Below, piece after piece: positions 23,801-38,800 of a stretch of 64,000 bases of DNA. The position numbers and the translations under genes are program-made. Positions within the stretch are counted from its first letter, which is position 1, and every line of letters starts with the position of its first letter. Source of the DNA: Hofstenia miamia (taxonomy: Eukaryota; Xenacoelomorpha; Acoela); assembly GCA_004352715.1 (NCBI GenBank), contig SCFE01000080.1:801250-865249 (forward strand), written 5' to 3'. The notes below the pieces were generated by a model. It was given only the letters and a program-made list of their open reading frames with translations, made no database searches and was not told the origin of the DNA.

Positions 23801-26800
23801 TAATAACAATTAAAATCTTGGTAAGCAACATGTGTACCAAGCAATTGTAATAAAAATTATATCTTGAACAATTTAGTCTTGCTATGGAGCAGGTAATCGA
23901 ATCATTCAAAACAGATTTCGGTGTTAACTTTTTAATTTGTCAAAATTTTGGTGTGCATTATTGTAATATTCAAAAATATGTGTAAATATCATTCTATTGT
24001 TCTTAACCCTATTTCTACTAGGAAACTTTCAAAATATATGATGGTTTCTTGAAATGCTCATAGCTCATATATTACTTAAGATACCTAAAATATAAAAACA
24101 CCACAATGTAACTGGAGAGCACATTTACAGATTGATGCGTTCATGTCTCAGGATTTCTAAATTTCCTAATTGGTTTTGATTAAATTTCATTAGAAATCTG
24201 GACATTTAGCGGTTTGTTACCTTAAAGAAACTGTTAGTGGGAATATGGTTAATGCACTAATATCTATAAACACAAGTATACTCAGCTGCATCAATATATA
24301 AATATATAAATTGATATGAAATTAATTTAAACAATAAGTCTAAAATTGTATTTCAATTTGAAGCAAATTCACCTAGTAATTACTAGGGACCCCATGTGCC
24401 CTCAGGATAAGGTGCTCTTTTCTCCATCATGCTTCGCTTTGCATTCGCCTCAAAAATATCATCGTCCAAACCAGCAGTCAAGACGAAAGACATCAAAAAG
24501 ATAGCAACTAAGTATGCAAGAATTGTACTGTATTTCATTTCGTGTCTTAGGAACTATGTTATTTTGTTTCTTTAGAACTCTTTCTTTGTTGACGTTGGAG
24601 TAATTGAACTTCGATCTATATGCTTTGGATTATCTTTCTATTCCCACGTTTTAATTTCTTACAAATATTTAAACATTCCTTAGTCACAGAACAGTAATAA
24701 CCATGCGTCTTATATTATCATATACATTTGATAAACAGAAAATTGTTACCAACACAAACATCTTGAAATTATAAATTTTTCAACTCCAAAATTTTTTTGT
24801 AAGATCCAAATAGTCATCTTCACTTCAACTAATATGGAAAACTTTGCTTATGACTTGCATAGAGCTGCATAAGCTGTCAAGATTAAAATTTTTTATGATA
24901 AGGTATCGAAGCACTAATGCTACACCCCCTTCGTTCCTTGTATTTTGACATGACATTTTTGCATGAACACCAAGCTAGAGAAATAAATATTTATATACAG
25001 CTAAGAACACAACATCCTAAAATAGGCAAGGCTCTAATCATCAAGCAAACAAAGAAACATCAATTACTAAATATGCAACAAATCATGATAACATTAAATT
25101 AACAATGAAGACAATAAAATAGAAAAGCTTGATAAATTCAACGTCAATGGATACTTAAAGCTCCCTATGTATGTAACCAAATTCAAAGTTTAAAGAAGAA
25201 AATAACTTTGAATACAAATTTAAAATTGACAAAGATCGTTCCTATATTTACATCTTATAGAACATAAGATATGTTCCAAAGTCAAGATCATATTTCAAAG
25301 AATTTAGTTTCCTCTGTTGTTTTCAATTATAAATGTGAAGATTGCGAAGAATCATACGTCGGGGAAACAAAGCACCTTTTTGTAACAATAATAAAGGAGC
25401 ATATTAACGGACATCTAAATCAGAAATATTTATGCATGAAGTGTTAAATTACTGAATTTTCTAAGAAATCTTCTTTCAAGATCAATTAAAAAAACAACAA
25501 TTATAGCTAGTTTTGATTTTAAATCGTTATGAACGAACATAGCATTTGAAAAACAATTAATTATTTACTTCCTGAAGATCAAAGCATTCGGTCACATTAA
25601 ACTCTAAGACGTTTACTTAAATTAGCGTGCTTAAACGTTAAATTCAATGTTCAACAATAATGTATTAGAACAAATTGACGGAATGGCAATGGGTTCACCT
25701 TTGCGTTTAACAATGGCTGCATTTACCATAAACTTGATTGAATTTAAATTTGAATTATTAAGCAATCCAAAGTCATTAATATACTTAAGGTATGTAGATA
25801 GCATTTTTACAAATAAATCAAGAATAACACCAATATTAACATCCTTACAAACTCAAAATATTTTAAAAAACAAAGATCCTGTAGCAAAGTTGCTCCCTTC
25901 TTCACTTGTTTAAAAATATACTTGTGAAGATTGTCAACAATCTTACATCGGAGAGACACGCAGAGACATTTTGCTACAAGAATTCATGAACATCTATCAG
26001 GACATTTAAACTCAGAAATTCATCAACATCAACATCGAATTAAGAAAGAAAATTTTGAAACATTGCTAAAAACTAATTATTTTTAATTGCAAAATCATTA
26101 TACATCAAGAAAGNNNNNNNNNNNNNNNNNNNNNNNNNNNNNNNNNNNNNNNNNNNNNNNNNNNNNNNNNNNNNNNNNNNNNNNNNNNNNNNNNNNNNNN
26201 NNNNNNNNNNNNNNNNNNNNNNNNNNNNNNNNNNNNNNNNNNNNNNNNNNNNNNNNNNNNNNNNNNNNNNNNNNNNNNNNNNNNNNNNNNNNNNNNNNNN
26301 NNNNNNNNNNNNNNNNNNNNNNNNNNNNNNNNNNNNNNNNNNNNNNNNNNNNNNNNNNNNNNNNNNNNNNNNNNNNNNNNNNNNNNNNNNNNNNNNNNNN
26401 NNNNNNNNNNNNNNNNNNNNNNNNNNNNNNNNNNNNNNNNNNNNNNNNNNNNNNNNNNNNNNNNNNNNNNNNNNNNNNNNNNNNNNNNNNNNNNNNNNNN
26501 NNNNNNNNNNNNNNNNNNNNNNNNNNNNNNNNNNNNNNNNNNNNNNNNNNNNNNNNNNNNNNNNNNNNNNNNNNNNNNNNNNNNNNNNNNNNNNNNNNNN
26601 NNNNNNNNNNNNNNNNNNNNNNNNNNNNNNNNNNNNNNNNNNNNNNNNNNNNNNNNNNNNNNNNNNNNNNNNNNNNNNNNNNNNNNNNNNNNNNNNNNNN
26701 NNNNNNNNNNNNNNNNNNNNNNNNNNNNNNNNNNNNNNNNNNNNNNNNNNNNNNNNNNNNNNNNNNNNNNNNNNNNNNNNNNNNNNNNNNNNNNNNNNNN

Positions 26801-29800
26801 NNNNNNNNNNNNNNNNNNNNNNNNNNNNNNNNNNNNNNNNNNNNNNNNNNNNNNNNNNNNNNNNNNNNNNNNNNNNNNNNNNNNNNNNNNNNNNNNNNNN
26901 NNNNNNNNNNNNNNNNNNNNNNNNNNNNNNNNNNNNNNNNNNNNNNNNNNNNNNNNNNNNNNNNNNNNNNNNNNNNNNNNNNNNNNNNNNNNNNNNNNNN
27001 NNNNNNNNNNNNNNNNNNNNNNNNNNNNNNNNNNNNNNNNNNNNNNNNNNNNNNNNNNNNNNNNNNNNNNNNNNNNNNNNNNNNNNNNNNNNNNNNNNNN
27101 NNNNNNNNNNNNNTCGATTTTTGCGAACCCGAAATGTTTTGGTCTTAAGCATGTAATTTGAATTTGTTTCTTCCTTACTAATTGAGATTGATTTCTCAGG
27201 ACATTACAGACGTTATTAATATTCAATTTACGCAACATCTTCAGAAATGAATCAAATCGTTACATGTTCAATTTTTACAATATTTCCTGTTTGTTTTGCT
27301 TGATTAATGACTTAATTTAGTTTTATGAAAAGATCCTTTAGAAAAGTATTTTTCTCTTGAATAACGTTTTACTGATGCCAATAGTAGTAAAATTAAAAAC
27401 CGAAATGAAACCGTGGTTTTGAGGTGTAAAACACGAAACAAACCGTGGTTATTTTTTGGAAACGTTCGAGTTCGATAACCATTGAAAATTGTAATTTTTC
27501 TCTCAGAGCATCATTCGTAACAATTGTTCATTTAAACGAATTTATATTTCAAATTTTAAGAACCAAATGAAATATTTGAACATTGAATTTTTTTACAAAG
27601 CTTGTTCAACCAAAACTGTTTTCTTTATTATCGGTTAAACAATGTTAAAATAAATTAAGGTCTAACGACGTTTGTGATAACAAAGTTACCCCATTATGAA
27701 ATAGTTGAAGACAGCATAGAGAGATTTAAATTTTTGGAAATTATTATATTTATTAATTATACATTTTGACATTTTGCATTAAAATATATCATGAATTTGC
27801 GGGAAAGTTTACTATAAAAAACTTTGATCTAATTATATTCAATCAAAACAAACATTCCTAATCAAATTTTATACAAAAAGCATGTGCATGTACAATTTAA
27901 TGTTTAGCGCAAGGAAGCCACGCAAGATTCACATTGAAAATTTTTACTACTGTGACGCTGACAAACTAATTTAGTACACATTGAACACCTGCTTGGTGTT
28001 TTCACGTCAAAATCTTTCGCATAAACAGCAATGGCCTCTTTTAACACTTTGCGAAGTAGTAGATGTATTGATGGTTCTTTCTTTGTATCCCAGCAATCTA
28101 AGAGCTGTTACAGAAGATCTACCATGTCATATGCTACATCAGTGAGAAACTTAAATCTGCTAAGACTAGGCATTTGATCTTTAGCTATTGCAGAAAAAAA
28201 CTCTCCTGTTACTACGCAATGTGCCAATAAGTGTTGTGTTGCGATAAATTAGTTTTTCAGCTAATGTGCAGCTAGTAAACCAATTGTCCATTGTTACATT
28301 ACGACCTTAGAAAATTCTTCATGGCCTTCATAGTAATTGCTTCACTTACAGATAATCCATTTCTTTCATTGACAGATAATGTTTGTTCTCAAATGCAAGC
28401 AAGTCAAGAAATAACATAGCTAGTTTGTGCATCACATACCCAAACAATCTTAATACCATATTTTCCCGGTTTGGTACTGATATATTGTCGAAAACTAACA
28501 CGACCGTGGTATTCTAACAGTTGTTCGTCAATTGTTAGATTTGGATGAGGAACATAAGGTTGTCTTATTTTGGACAGAAAGGTTTCCCATACATCGCGAA
28601 CTGCACTCAATTTATCATTACCATTCCGTTGACGTCTATCATCGCATCTAAAAAATCGCTTTATTAGTGCGAATCTTTCCATAGTCATAGTGGCTCGAAA
28701 GACTGGTGAACCTTCTCTTTCTGACCACAAGCTTTCTAAGCTGCGGTATTGTACCTTATTTACTCCAGCCACTAAATGCAATCCAATAAAGGCTTCAATC
28801 TCAGTCCTATCCTCTTGTTTCCAAGGAATTTTATGAGTCTCTGAATGATCTAGTCCGGCTAAATATTGACGAGCTTGTAGATTTGTGTAACGAATGCAAT
28901 CTTCTATGATTTCATCCATAAATATCATAAGAGAATCAGATGGTTTCTTAATTCGTATATGCTTTCGTGTACCGGGCTTAGTGCGAATGATGTTATGAGA
29001 TGGTTCTCTGTCAACTGAAGTATTTTTTCGTATCAGGAATTGAAGTCCAAATTCTGCCAGATGATGCAGATCGTACTGCGTCGTCTTCCTTATCACTTGT
29101 AGAATTTTCAAGATTCACTAAATTGTTTACTTCTAGGTCGCTCACTGTTCCATCATTGTTTTCTGCAAATTTAGAAATATCTATATGTAATTCTTCATTG
29201 GAATCCTCAATGTTATCTAGATCTTCTAGATCTTCCTCATCTGTTTCAAATTGAAATTCCTGCAGAATTAAATTTGCAATAACTTTCCGCAGCCTGCCTT
29301 CTTGGCATAACAACTAAAAATTTATAAAAACTTAGCAAAAAACTAAAAAATGAATAATAGTGACAATATTCATGTATTTTTGGCTTCAAAATAAATAAAT
29401 ATTTATTTAAATGTACATGAATGCATTAGCATTAGGGTGTTTCAAGTATAGCACTAATTTTAACTACAGGCAAAACAAAAGTTTAAAGTGGATTTCTTTT
29501 GGGGTAACAAAATTACCCCAAACTTAGCCTAATGGTGTTTTTGAAGAATCTTAATAAGTAAAATTAAACTAGTTTCCATAATTTGCAGACAAGAAGTATT
29601 TTAAAAATGTGGAAAAGTCACAATATCAGATGCTTCCTAATCGATTTGTGTTCAAAATCCTACGCTAGTTGTTCTTGGGGTAACAGAATTATCTCAACCT
29701 TAGTTTAACCGTTATATTACCAAGAAATTACGAAAACTGTTTTGTTTAGAAAATGACCAAAAAATAATGGTATACATGTATCCATTTTCATTCGAAGTTT

Positions 29801-32800
29801 AATTCATTTTAACTGCAAAAGTTTTAAATTTTAATCATATTCTATTAAGGTGTCTCGCATGTTAATGCTTGGTTTGGAATTGACGAATGAACTTCCTTTC
29901 AGAAATATTTTGCTACACGGAATCATCCAAGACCGCCAGGGCAGGAAGATGAGTAAGTCGCTTGGAAATACTATTGACCCACTTCATGTGATCGATGGGT
30001 GCTCCCTGGAACAACTTCAATCTGAAATTTCATCTTCGCTGTTAGACTCTAAGGAGAAGAAGTTCGCTGAATCCGTTCTTTTGAAGCAGTTTCCTAAAGG
30101 TAAGCTTTTCCTTACAAAAACTACTGCAGCATCTATCAAAAACAACTATTTGAACTTGAGACCCAGAAAATAATGTACTTCTGAATCAGATACGGCACCA
30201 GTAACAACCGTTTTGGAACAGATCTATGTGTGTATATGAAAAATTCTCATCCCAGTATTTTAAGCATTAAAGGTTTCGTTTGTTTAAAAGTACTACAATT
30301 ATTATATGGACGCTTCAGCAATAATATTGCAGTTTGTTTTATTTAGTTGTACTTTCATTGTTAAATAATTTCTAACTTGATATCTGGTTGCAAAATTACA
30401 AAAAATTAACGAGCAACAGAGTGAGAATTCAATTTTTGAGACCGGGATAAAAGAAAAGCTTTTGGCACTGGGGACGGGACCAGACATAACGTCAATACAT
30501 TCGTGTACTATTCTTATTGCAAAATGCTATATTTCACCTTTTTATGTTTTATAATGCTTTATACTAATTTTCAATTTTAGTTTGCTTTTGCAAGAAAACT
30601 GTTGTTTCTTTTTTGATTGTGAATTTCAGTAATGACAGTCCTTTCTGTTTGACGTCATCAATTGTTATCAAGTTGAGACAATTGCTCAAATTTGTTTTTT
30701 TAACACATTCTGTTGAAAAACCACAATCTAAAAGAAAAGTATTATATTTTATTGACCATTTTACAAAAAAAATCGTAATAATCACAAGATAACTTAATTA
30801 TTCCACACCAATTAGTGTGATAATTCAGGTCAGGGGTGTAACAAAAAAACATTTCAATTCTATTGAAGTCTTGTAAGGCAGAACTGGTTGAATAAAACAT
30901 TGGGTGTTTTACACACATGCTTTTTCAAATTTTTTCAAATCTTGTCTTTAAAATATATTCAGTGCAATAAAGGGGATACCAAACGGTAGATCGTTTATAA
31001 GTAGTCAAAACCTCTTTTAACTAATAATTGGACTTTTGCGGCTTACGATTAGTCAAATAATGAAATTGAAATTGTCTATTTGCCTAACTGTTGGCACGCT
31101 TAAGTATTGCAATTTTATGTGAAAATCAGAAATATACATTGCCACACAACAAGTTTGCACCAAGTGACATATTTTACATTATTTTAGTTGGAAGTTCCTG
31201 TACATAGTGTAGCTCATCGGGGATCGTATAAGATTAGAGTTAACCAATTTATATCAATTTGTTGATCTAGCATCAACTACTTGTAAGTAGGCAATTTAAC
31301 TCCAATTAGAGAAGCGTGAGAATTTACTCAGAATTAACGTGCTGCATGTAAACTGCGAAACATAATACAGAGAATTAATGATCTAGAGCAAATAACTACA
31401 GGTTGTAATTGTTAGTAATTGCATCACTATTCATGGCGGAAACTGCCCTCAAACCGTAAAAACTCGAACTCTGACCAAGTAACTCGAACTCGACTCGAAA
31501 ACTCTGGGCAAAACTATGTAATGTTTACAAAATTAAATTATCTTATGCAAACATGACCAATTTAAGTCCGCAATTTGCAGCATCATGAATTATTAGTGTT
31601 TCTAGCGGCGGAAATAAGAATCGTGGCGATGCAGTTGACCAGATCCTACAATAGTAGTGATACATATTGACTCTGAATAATTCCCATACAAAGCAATATT
31701 TCAATGACAATGCAGGTCATCACAGAATGCATCAAGTTATATTTTGTCAGAGTGTACAAATTATAGCTTTGAGAGGAACTTTTGAAAATCCCACCATTGA
31801 AGTAGCACATATCACTGAATTGTCCCGATATGTATTTTGTGTAGTTTCCATGTTAGGAAATGCAGGCTCTACTTGTATCAGCTAGTGGTGTTTTATCAGC
31901 TGCTCAACAATTAAAAATGCTATTGCTGAAATTGAATGTAAGGTGATTCAGCTTATCAAGAAATGTATATTACTGAACATCATATTCAGGCCTGGAAGGG
32001 TTGGACGTTGGACACGCGTGTATAGAGCGTTGATGACTGGGAGAAAGTAATTTGAAGCAATGAAAAATTTCAATGCCAATGAAGGATCTCAAAAGTAAAT
32101 TCGCTTTGTCTGAACATTATTTTTGGCACGTTTTGCACTCCAGATCACAGGTACACTACATGTTTGCAAATGTTCCATGGCTGGTGATTCATACATTCCG
32201 AACCTTCTTTTACATTCTAACACGTCTTCGCATGCTTAGCTAGGTAATATTACATTTTGCAAATGTTTGTTATGTTGGTGTGCTTCTTACTTGCAAAATT
32301 AGTAATTTTTCGCTTCGTATAAACTTGATGGCGACATTCTATCAGAAACAGGTCATTTTATTGGGCGCAAGCTAACAATTTTGAAAAATAACATGTTTGA
32401 AACCTCTTAAGAGTGTTAAACGTTTTTTTAAATGATTGTTTTTTCGCAGCCCTAATGTAAAATGATTGATGCAAAATTCAATGTTGCAACGGGAAACATT
32501 GCTAATCTGTTGTCCAAAATTTGTTATGTACATCTTTTGCACTGGTTAAAAATATTTTACTAATTAGAGTAACTATTCGTAACTATTCGTATCTATTGCA
32601 TCATATATTTTTACTAATCATGCAAGTGTCTAATAGGATAATTTTCTTTTTACTGCTCACGTAAGTGGGCAAATGTAAAATATGAATATATACAGAATGA
32701 TTCTTTATAGGTTTCATCAGGATGCCGTTCGAAGGAGTACATTTTGCGGTTTTTATATTATTCTACCTTCTGTCCTACAATATATGATTTTAAAACTTTT

Positions 32801-35800
32801 CAATTAAAATTGTTTCGTACAACTTCAGAAATAAAGAGCAAAATAAACAAAGGGGTTTGTTATATCAGCAGAATTACAGTGGAAAGTCTTAAGCTGTTCT
32901 CTGTGATGGCCTTTGCTTTAAAGGCCAATGTTGACTTTCTTCAAGTTTAGTATGGCTTTTGTAAAAGACCTTCTGCATTGTAGATGTGGCTTGTACAATC
33001 AGGAATTTTTCCTGAAATTCGCTGGTTATTGCGGACGTTGAATTGTGATGCACTTTCAGGTTGTAACTTTTAAATTTTGACATCACACTGTCTATATCAG
33101 AGTTGAAACCGGCCGGAAATTTTAAGGCCGGGGCGGGTAGTTGACTGGCAACAGCTAATACCGGCCGGTTTTGGCCGGTAAATTATATTTGCATTGTATA
33201 TTTCATCTATACAAGTACATTGTATATGTATATATATATATATATATAAACATAAGCTGTTTTTACACATGGCGATGCATAGAGCTGATATTGCATAACG
33301 CAAATTTCAATCTATTATAACTATATTTCTAGCAAAGCACAATTTTGATATTTTCTATAACTTTAATCAGCTGTTTTCACTTTCAGTGAATGATAAATTG
33401 TGAACATTTTAGTTTTTATTTAGTTAGTTTACTTTGCATGATAGTTAAAATATATAAAACATTGGTGTAGCATTTGATCCGCTTAGCATTGAATAACTTA
33501 TAAGTACACAAATAAAATTTAAGTAATATTTCGCTAAAACTAAATATAATTGCTCGTTTAGTAAGATGTGTCAAATTTATTTTGACATCCAATATTATTA
33601 AAAATTTCAAGCGTAAATCTTATACATTATATTTTCAGTATTATAAACAGGTTCTTTTAATATTATTAGTAAGTTCCATAGAAAACTGAAGTAAAATTGC
33701 CTAATCAAAAAGCAGAACAACTCCGTTTATAGCAAAATTTAAGAGAGATTCCAGAATGTAAATGTAAATATTATTCGAATTGAAATTCAGTAAATTTCTC
33801 ATACTATAATTTTTTTCGAATTTTAGATTTCCATACAAATTCCTCCCCAACTAAGCAAAGTATTCTCTGTTTATAAGATAAAACAAGAAAAATTTTTATA
33901 ATTTTAGCCGGTAATTTTACCGGCTTGTAATGAAATTTAAAAGTGGCTGCAGGTCGATAGCCAGTTCCATCTCTGGTCTATATGGACATTTCAGTCTCGA
34001 CTTTTTTCAATTCGTTTCAGTTTGAAGTTTTCATTATCAATTATCACTCAAAATATTGTTTTATTAGTTCAGTGTCGGTATGACTATAAAAATCAATAGT
34101 AAACTTGGTGTATATGAGATATAGCCGTTTCTATGTTGTGAAATATTTAGTACAGATCAAAATTTTTCGAAACTTCAGCTTGAACGAGAGAGAGAGAGAG
34201 AGATAATGTTCGTGGCAAGAAACCCATGTAGTGTACTGAACCATAAAATAATATGTTTTCGGTTATGTAGCTTATCCATTCATTACAATCTTTTACTTTT
34301 TGTCTTTTTGTTGAAGTACGACATCAATATCGCTGAACAACAAAGAAGTATACTGCGTAAAAGTAGCTCCACATCCCACTTGCAATTGCGCATCGTTGCT
34401 TTCGACAACGTCAGCATTTTCTACTTTTAGCTGTTCAATACTATTGCTGCCTAATTGCTAGTGAACAGAGCCATTCTATATGCAGGATTAAGAGCCGTTA
34501 TCACCCAGTAAACAGATGAATCAATCCAAGCCAGATATGTCAGTTTGTTTACAATTTTGAATATGGCTATGTATCAGTGCCGTTGTTGTAGATAAGTAAT
34601 GTATGCGGAATGGAACCACAGTTTTCTTGGGAGAGCAACTTTTTTGCTTGTCCACTACAAATAGTAAATGTCAAAGTCATTTAGTTTATAGCATAAATTT
34701 GGACAGCACTGGAACCCATTAACATATCGCGCAAGGCATGACAATTTTTACTTGCGGCTTTGCTTAGGTCAACAAATGCCTGTTGAGGAGGGTGGTGAGA
34801 AACTTGGAGAATTTTACATTTAGTGGCATTTTAGTGACGTAGCGATCAGTGCGATCTACACTATTTTTTGCGTAAATTTCAAATTACCACACAAAATTGT
34901 TATACAAATTTGGCTCGACGGCCAAAAATCATATTTTGTAGTCCTGGTTGCTTTCAAAAGACTGTCGTTTATTTCTTCCCTTAATAATTTGAAGAATGTT
35001 ATGGTGTTGTGCGTCATAACTTCTCTTGACCCCTGAAGACTGCGTCACTAACTGCACCATGCGCTCCACACCGACAGGGTGACACGGATATTGTGGAAGG
35101 ACAATTGGAGACTGTATGACATGATTTTTAATGCCATCAAATGTTTTTCCAAAGAAGAACGGAGGAATTGTGCCAATAATGGTATCTCAATTAATCATTT
35201 CTTTGTAGGATCTAGCGTTCCAGTTCAACTCGGGCAGTTTAAATTTTCGTAGTTGAATTTGACTACCGTGGTACTTTAAGATTTTTTCCATCGCATCCAT
35301 TCTCACTTGCTTGTCTTTATCACCTATCATCCAAAGAAATGTTTTCCGGATGAGCGAAAAAGCAATTTTGTTAGATAACTTTTCAATATATTTCGGGAAT
35401 ATATTCATTTCCAAATTCGCTTATTGCCTTTATCAAGTAGTGAAGGCTTTTGGCCAATCAAAAGGATTACTTCGTACCTTAAACCACGTCAGTGCGTATA
35501 CATTAAGAACAAATTCAATTAGTACTACTAGTTCTGGTGTTGGATCAGTTGTCGAAATATAGTTTGCAAAGTCTGTTTGCCATTGACATCCAACGTTAAT
35601 GATCCAATTTACCAGTCTTCTTGTTTTTAAATGTTTTCGCCATATTAAGATCACCCGAGTGAGTTACATGGCAAATGTTGTAAAGATACAACTGATCCGA
35701 ACTGAAGACGTTGAGCACGTCGCTTTCAATATTGGTAAGAAATTTCAAACATCCAAAGCCTCGACATCCGGAAGTTTACTGCCAATTGGGCTGCTAAATC

Positions 35801-38800
35801 TATTGGATCCAGTCGTAGTTCCATCTAGTGTAATGAAAACATGCCGCAATGGCAGCTCATTAATATGCATCAGACAAACGAACCAGTAAAGAGGCCTCTC
35901 CAGAAATATTTCAAGCTCTCTAGAATTCCAATGTGTACACCAGTATTAACAACCGTACCATCGCATCCAATAGCATGTAAATTTTGGAAATTTTTTTCTT
36001 GGAGAAAATCGACAGAATATACTTGTTATGTAATTGGAGCAAGTAAATTATAAGTATAAAGAATAATTAACGTGAATGATCACACGCGGATTTCAGAAGA
36101 TTGCGGGAATTGGATTTTAAAGTGTTTTGTTAAATACGTAAACGTTTAATATCTCAAATATAATTATTCTTACATTCTTTAAATCGACTATATAATAATT
36201 TGATCTACAAATTATTATCAAACGAGAACAAGCTATCCTGGCTATCTAAATGGACGAGGAACAGATGACTCATTTTGAGATCCCCTCATCACAAAGACAT
36301 TGTTACCCATTTTTCGGTACTTTGCCATTCTTGGCACATTCCCATAAATCAAAACTACTACATTTACAACAAGCGACCTTGCCTAACAGGGAAAACGTAT
36401 TTGTAATTGTTCGATTTTTAAGTGCCTCTCTGCGATTCGTCTGCAGATATTCTCATGATAGATGTTCGCTTATTTAGGTGTTTTCCAATGATGTGAACTG
36501 TTCCATACGTTGAAGCAGTTGGAATTGATGCTCGGTTCCATATAGCTTTTACATCAGAAGCAGTTCCTTCAAGCAACTCACGTTTAGATATTTTCGTATT
36601 CGTCTGAAGAAACAAATAATGTTGTAAAACACCCCCCACAGTTGGAAGTTTTTTGCTTGCCATTTCTTTCGCTATACCAAATACTTCATCTTGGTACGAA
36701 CTACGAAGAACAATAGAAACCATATGTATTAGTAAACTATTGTAGAAAACAAAACTGAAAGTGTAATGTGCAATTAATTTGCGTTATAGTTGGTACTGTC
36801 CATTAAACTACCAACTAATATATTACAATTAATTAATTTAGCATGCGCGCTATGAAGATCGATTAATTAAGAAGTAATATTTTGCAGTTTAAAGTAAACA
36901 AATGATAGACAACTTTTGAAAAACTTACAAAGAAATTCCTTACTAACGACCCACTCTAATATATACAACATATAACACATTGTCAATAAGTAAGTTGCCT
37001 CTTACTATCATCTTGTATTTTGGTAAATTACATGTAACTTCACTTAAGTTTGATAAATATGCCTTATTTTCTTCACTCATTACGCACATACCTTGATATA
37101 ATACAGATAGATTTTTGACAAAATACTGTGGTATTGGTTTCGGTTTTGGTATCGTTATATCGCCTGACCCTAATTTTGAATTGTCAATATATCGGTTAAT
37201 GGACTAGTAAATCAAAGTCATTTTCGAACTTGCATGGTAATTGACTTTCTTGGGATACTGTATAAAGTTGCGATCATATTTCGATTGTTCTCTTTTGAGA
37301 AAGCTGTTTGAGGTATTTCTGGTCCTTCTTGGTGATAAAAAGCGTTATAAACGTATATGCGCGTTTGTAAAAGTGTGGTAATATTTAATAAAAAAACAAA
37401 AGATTCTGTTCAGAGCTGTGTGAATCATTGAAATGCCTTTTCTAATAATCAAACTTGGCTGATGTCAAATAAGTCCATTTTTAATCGCGGTCAATCACAC
37501 TTTTAAAATAATAATATATTGGACATGTGTTTCCGAAGTAATTTGTCCTATTGGTACAAAAAAGCGTGTTTATTATTGACTTTTAATTTAATGAAGCTCA
37601 GCAACAAATCTTCAACAATCAAAGACTCCAAAAGAATATCAGGCTTTTCTAGAATTGTCCTATAGCTTCATAGCCTAGATGATCATTAGGTTTTCCTTCC
37701 TTCTGCCTGGTAAATTTTGTAGAACTCTTCCTCTGGAGCATTTTATAACATTCGAATTTAAGGGCGTCTATTTGAAGCTTATCTCATCCTTTAAATATGC
37801 ATCAATTCAGTTGTCAAAGTCGTGCTTTAGAGTTTAAATGGGTTTTTGCATCATTGCGACCTAAAAGTGCATATCTAACGGATAGTACCTTTTCCAATCT
37901 ATCTATTGTGTTTGAGTTTGAGAATATGCCATTTTTGATTCATTCGTGATATTCTGGCAAGTGTTCCTTGTTTCTTATTTGACGTTTTTGTTGGCTTTCC
38001 CGCTTTTACTGTACACCTACATTCTTCAATTGCTTAGCAAGCCGATCAACAGTAGTTTTGGAGTAATTTTCATGCTACAAGTACTTGTTTTCCATAGTAT
38101 GTATAATCTGTCACTTAAATTCGGCATTAAATTACGAACATTTTAAGTGCAACTGTTGGTGTGCAGACAGAGATTGACTGGAGCCAAAATTAAGGCCCGG
38201 TCCATTTAAATTCATGCCAATTCAGCCCATTTCTTTAATTTCTATGAAATTATCTCCAATTTTTCGATTTCCTACACCAACATTTGTTATGTTAGAAATG
38301 TCGAATAAGATCTAAGCCCTGAAGTTGAATGTCCCAATCTCACATTTAGAAGGGTACATGACACTAATGTAAAACTTCAAAATCTGAATCATATTTTTCA
38401 ACACATTGTTTATTACTTATGCATTAGGGTTATCACTAAAAAATATTTTTTGCCTGATATAAGAATGAATGAAGAATTGTATGAAAACATTAATAATCAC
38501 TGTAAGAGCGGTTAGTTGTAAAAAAACTTCAGCAACAGTAATTTTGAATTTTTAGAAAGTATAGGCCTATTTGATGTGTTTTTAGACTTGTTCAAACTTT
38601 CTTACAAATACATTTATACATGCATGTGGGCTATATCTATATCTTCTGAAAAAATATTCATACAAATACATATTAGACCCTATAAACTACTGCAATAAAT
38701 GTCCATCCCATTCAAATCTATTTGATGTTACGTTTTCTCAATAGGCCTACACCTGGTATTTAATAAAAACGCAGTATTCATGAAATGTTCAGTTTATGTC

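Larger units (their letters stand above)
20101..29849 (+). other. VARS intron 6, 9749 bases, repeat-rich
   Basis: Contains a (TA)n-flanked gap (20568-20802), an inverted repeat cut by a 1000-N gap (21719-21888), two Penelope-like relics (25160-26060), another 1000-N gap (26114-27113) and a piggyBac element (27659-29704). The stretches 20835-21700, 22889-25150 and 27114-27650 show nothing I can name. Confidence 0.85.

Noticed and set aside
29000-29254. 84-codon Ser-rich plus-strand ORF
   Set aside because: Antisense to the acidic N-terminus of the piggyBac transposase.
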